From Pseudomonadota bacterium (GTDB taxonomy: Bacteria > Pseudomonadota > Alphaproteobacteria > Rhizobiales > Rhizobiaceae), in the NCBI GenBank assembly GCA_023399635.1, contig JAEWOP010000139.1, positions 1 through 7,070 of the forward strand: a stretch of DNA of 7,070 nt, written 5' to 3'. Below the pieces are notes generated by a model. The model made no database searches and was not told the origin of the DNA. It saw nothing but the letters and a program-made list of their open reading frames with translations. Both the position numbers and the translations under genes were made by a program. Of the stretch, positions 6,928 to 7,070 are shown one piece after another (the first letter of the stretch is position 1; every line of letters starts with the position of its first letter).

Positions 6928-7070
6928 ATGAACCTCACGCCAAGAGAAAAAGACAAGCTGCTGATATCCATGGCTGCCATGGTAGCTCGGCGCAGACTGG
7001 AGCGGGGCGTGAAGCTCAACCATCCGCAAGCGATCGCCTTGATCACCGATTTCGTCGTCGAGGGCGCGCG
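6928..7070 (+). CDS. ureA: Urease gamma subunit UreA (5' part only)
   Basis: Smallest structural subunit of urease, which hydrolyses urea to ammonia and carbamate in the cytoplasm. The first 47 residues are present (full length about 100); the rest lies beyond the window. The N-terminus MNLTPREKDKLLISMAAMVA, then RRRLERGVKLNHPQAIALI and TDFVVEGA, is the highly conserved UreA start. The ATG lies 16 bases after the ureD stop. The ribosome site is modest (CGGGACGAG just upstream). Met18 sits where other urease gamma chains vary. ureB and ureC are expected next. Confidence 0.96.
   Translation, partial: MNLTPREKDKLLISMAAMVARRRLERGVKLNHPQAIALITDFVVEGA

Overview
The window holds most of a urea uptake operon followed by the start of a urease operon, all on the + strand. 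The DNA is GC-rich with codons ending mostly in G or C. The proteins look like those of Alphaproteobacteria of the Rhizobium/Agrobacterium/Ensifer group: UrtB carries a long periplasmic N-terminal extension, and UreD and UreA have rhizobial-type sequences. I cannot name a species from sequence alone.

Layout. 3-482 is the 3' part of urtA (periplasmic urea-binding protein). A 75-base gap with a strong hairpin follows. Then come urtB (558-2198), urtC (2195-3355), urtD (3360-4121) and urtE (4124-4819), with junctions of a 4-base overlap, 4 bases and 2 bases. After a 128-base gap comes a secreted alpha/beta-hydrolase of the LpqC / feruloyl esterase / PHB-depolymerase-like family (4948-6150). Its 3' end overlaps ureD (6084-6911, GTG start) by 67 bases. 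ureA begins at 6928 and runs off the window. No stretch longer than 300 bases lacks a gene. The only sizeable gaps are 483-557 and 4820-4947.

How it works together. UrtA captures urea in the periplasm. UrtB and UrtC form the LivH/LivM-like membrane channel, and UrtD and UrtE are the two ATPases. The urea is then hydrolysed in the cytoplasm by urease, whose small gamma subunit is UreA; UreD is needed to load nickel into the enzyme. The ureB, ureC, ureE, ureF and ureG genes are expected downstream, outside the window. The tight spacing and lack of any recognisable intrinsic terminator suggest a single uptake-plus-hydrolysis transcript. The main, presumably nitrogen-controlled, promoter should lie upstream of urtA, outside the window.

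I do not see a previously undescribed system. The transporter and urease genes are ordinary and intact. Points worth a second look are the secreted esterase between uptake and hydrolysis genes, its overlap with ureD, the 11-bp hairpin and tandem heptamer between urtA and urtB, and the HEAT-like extension of UrtB.
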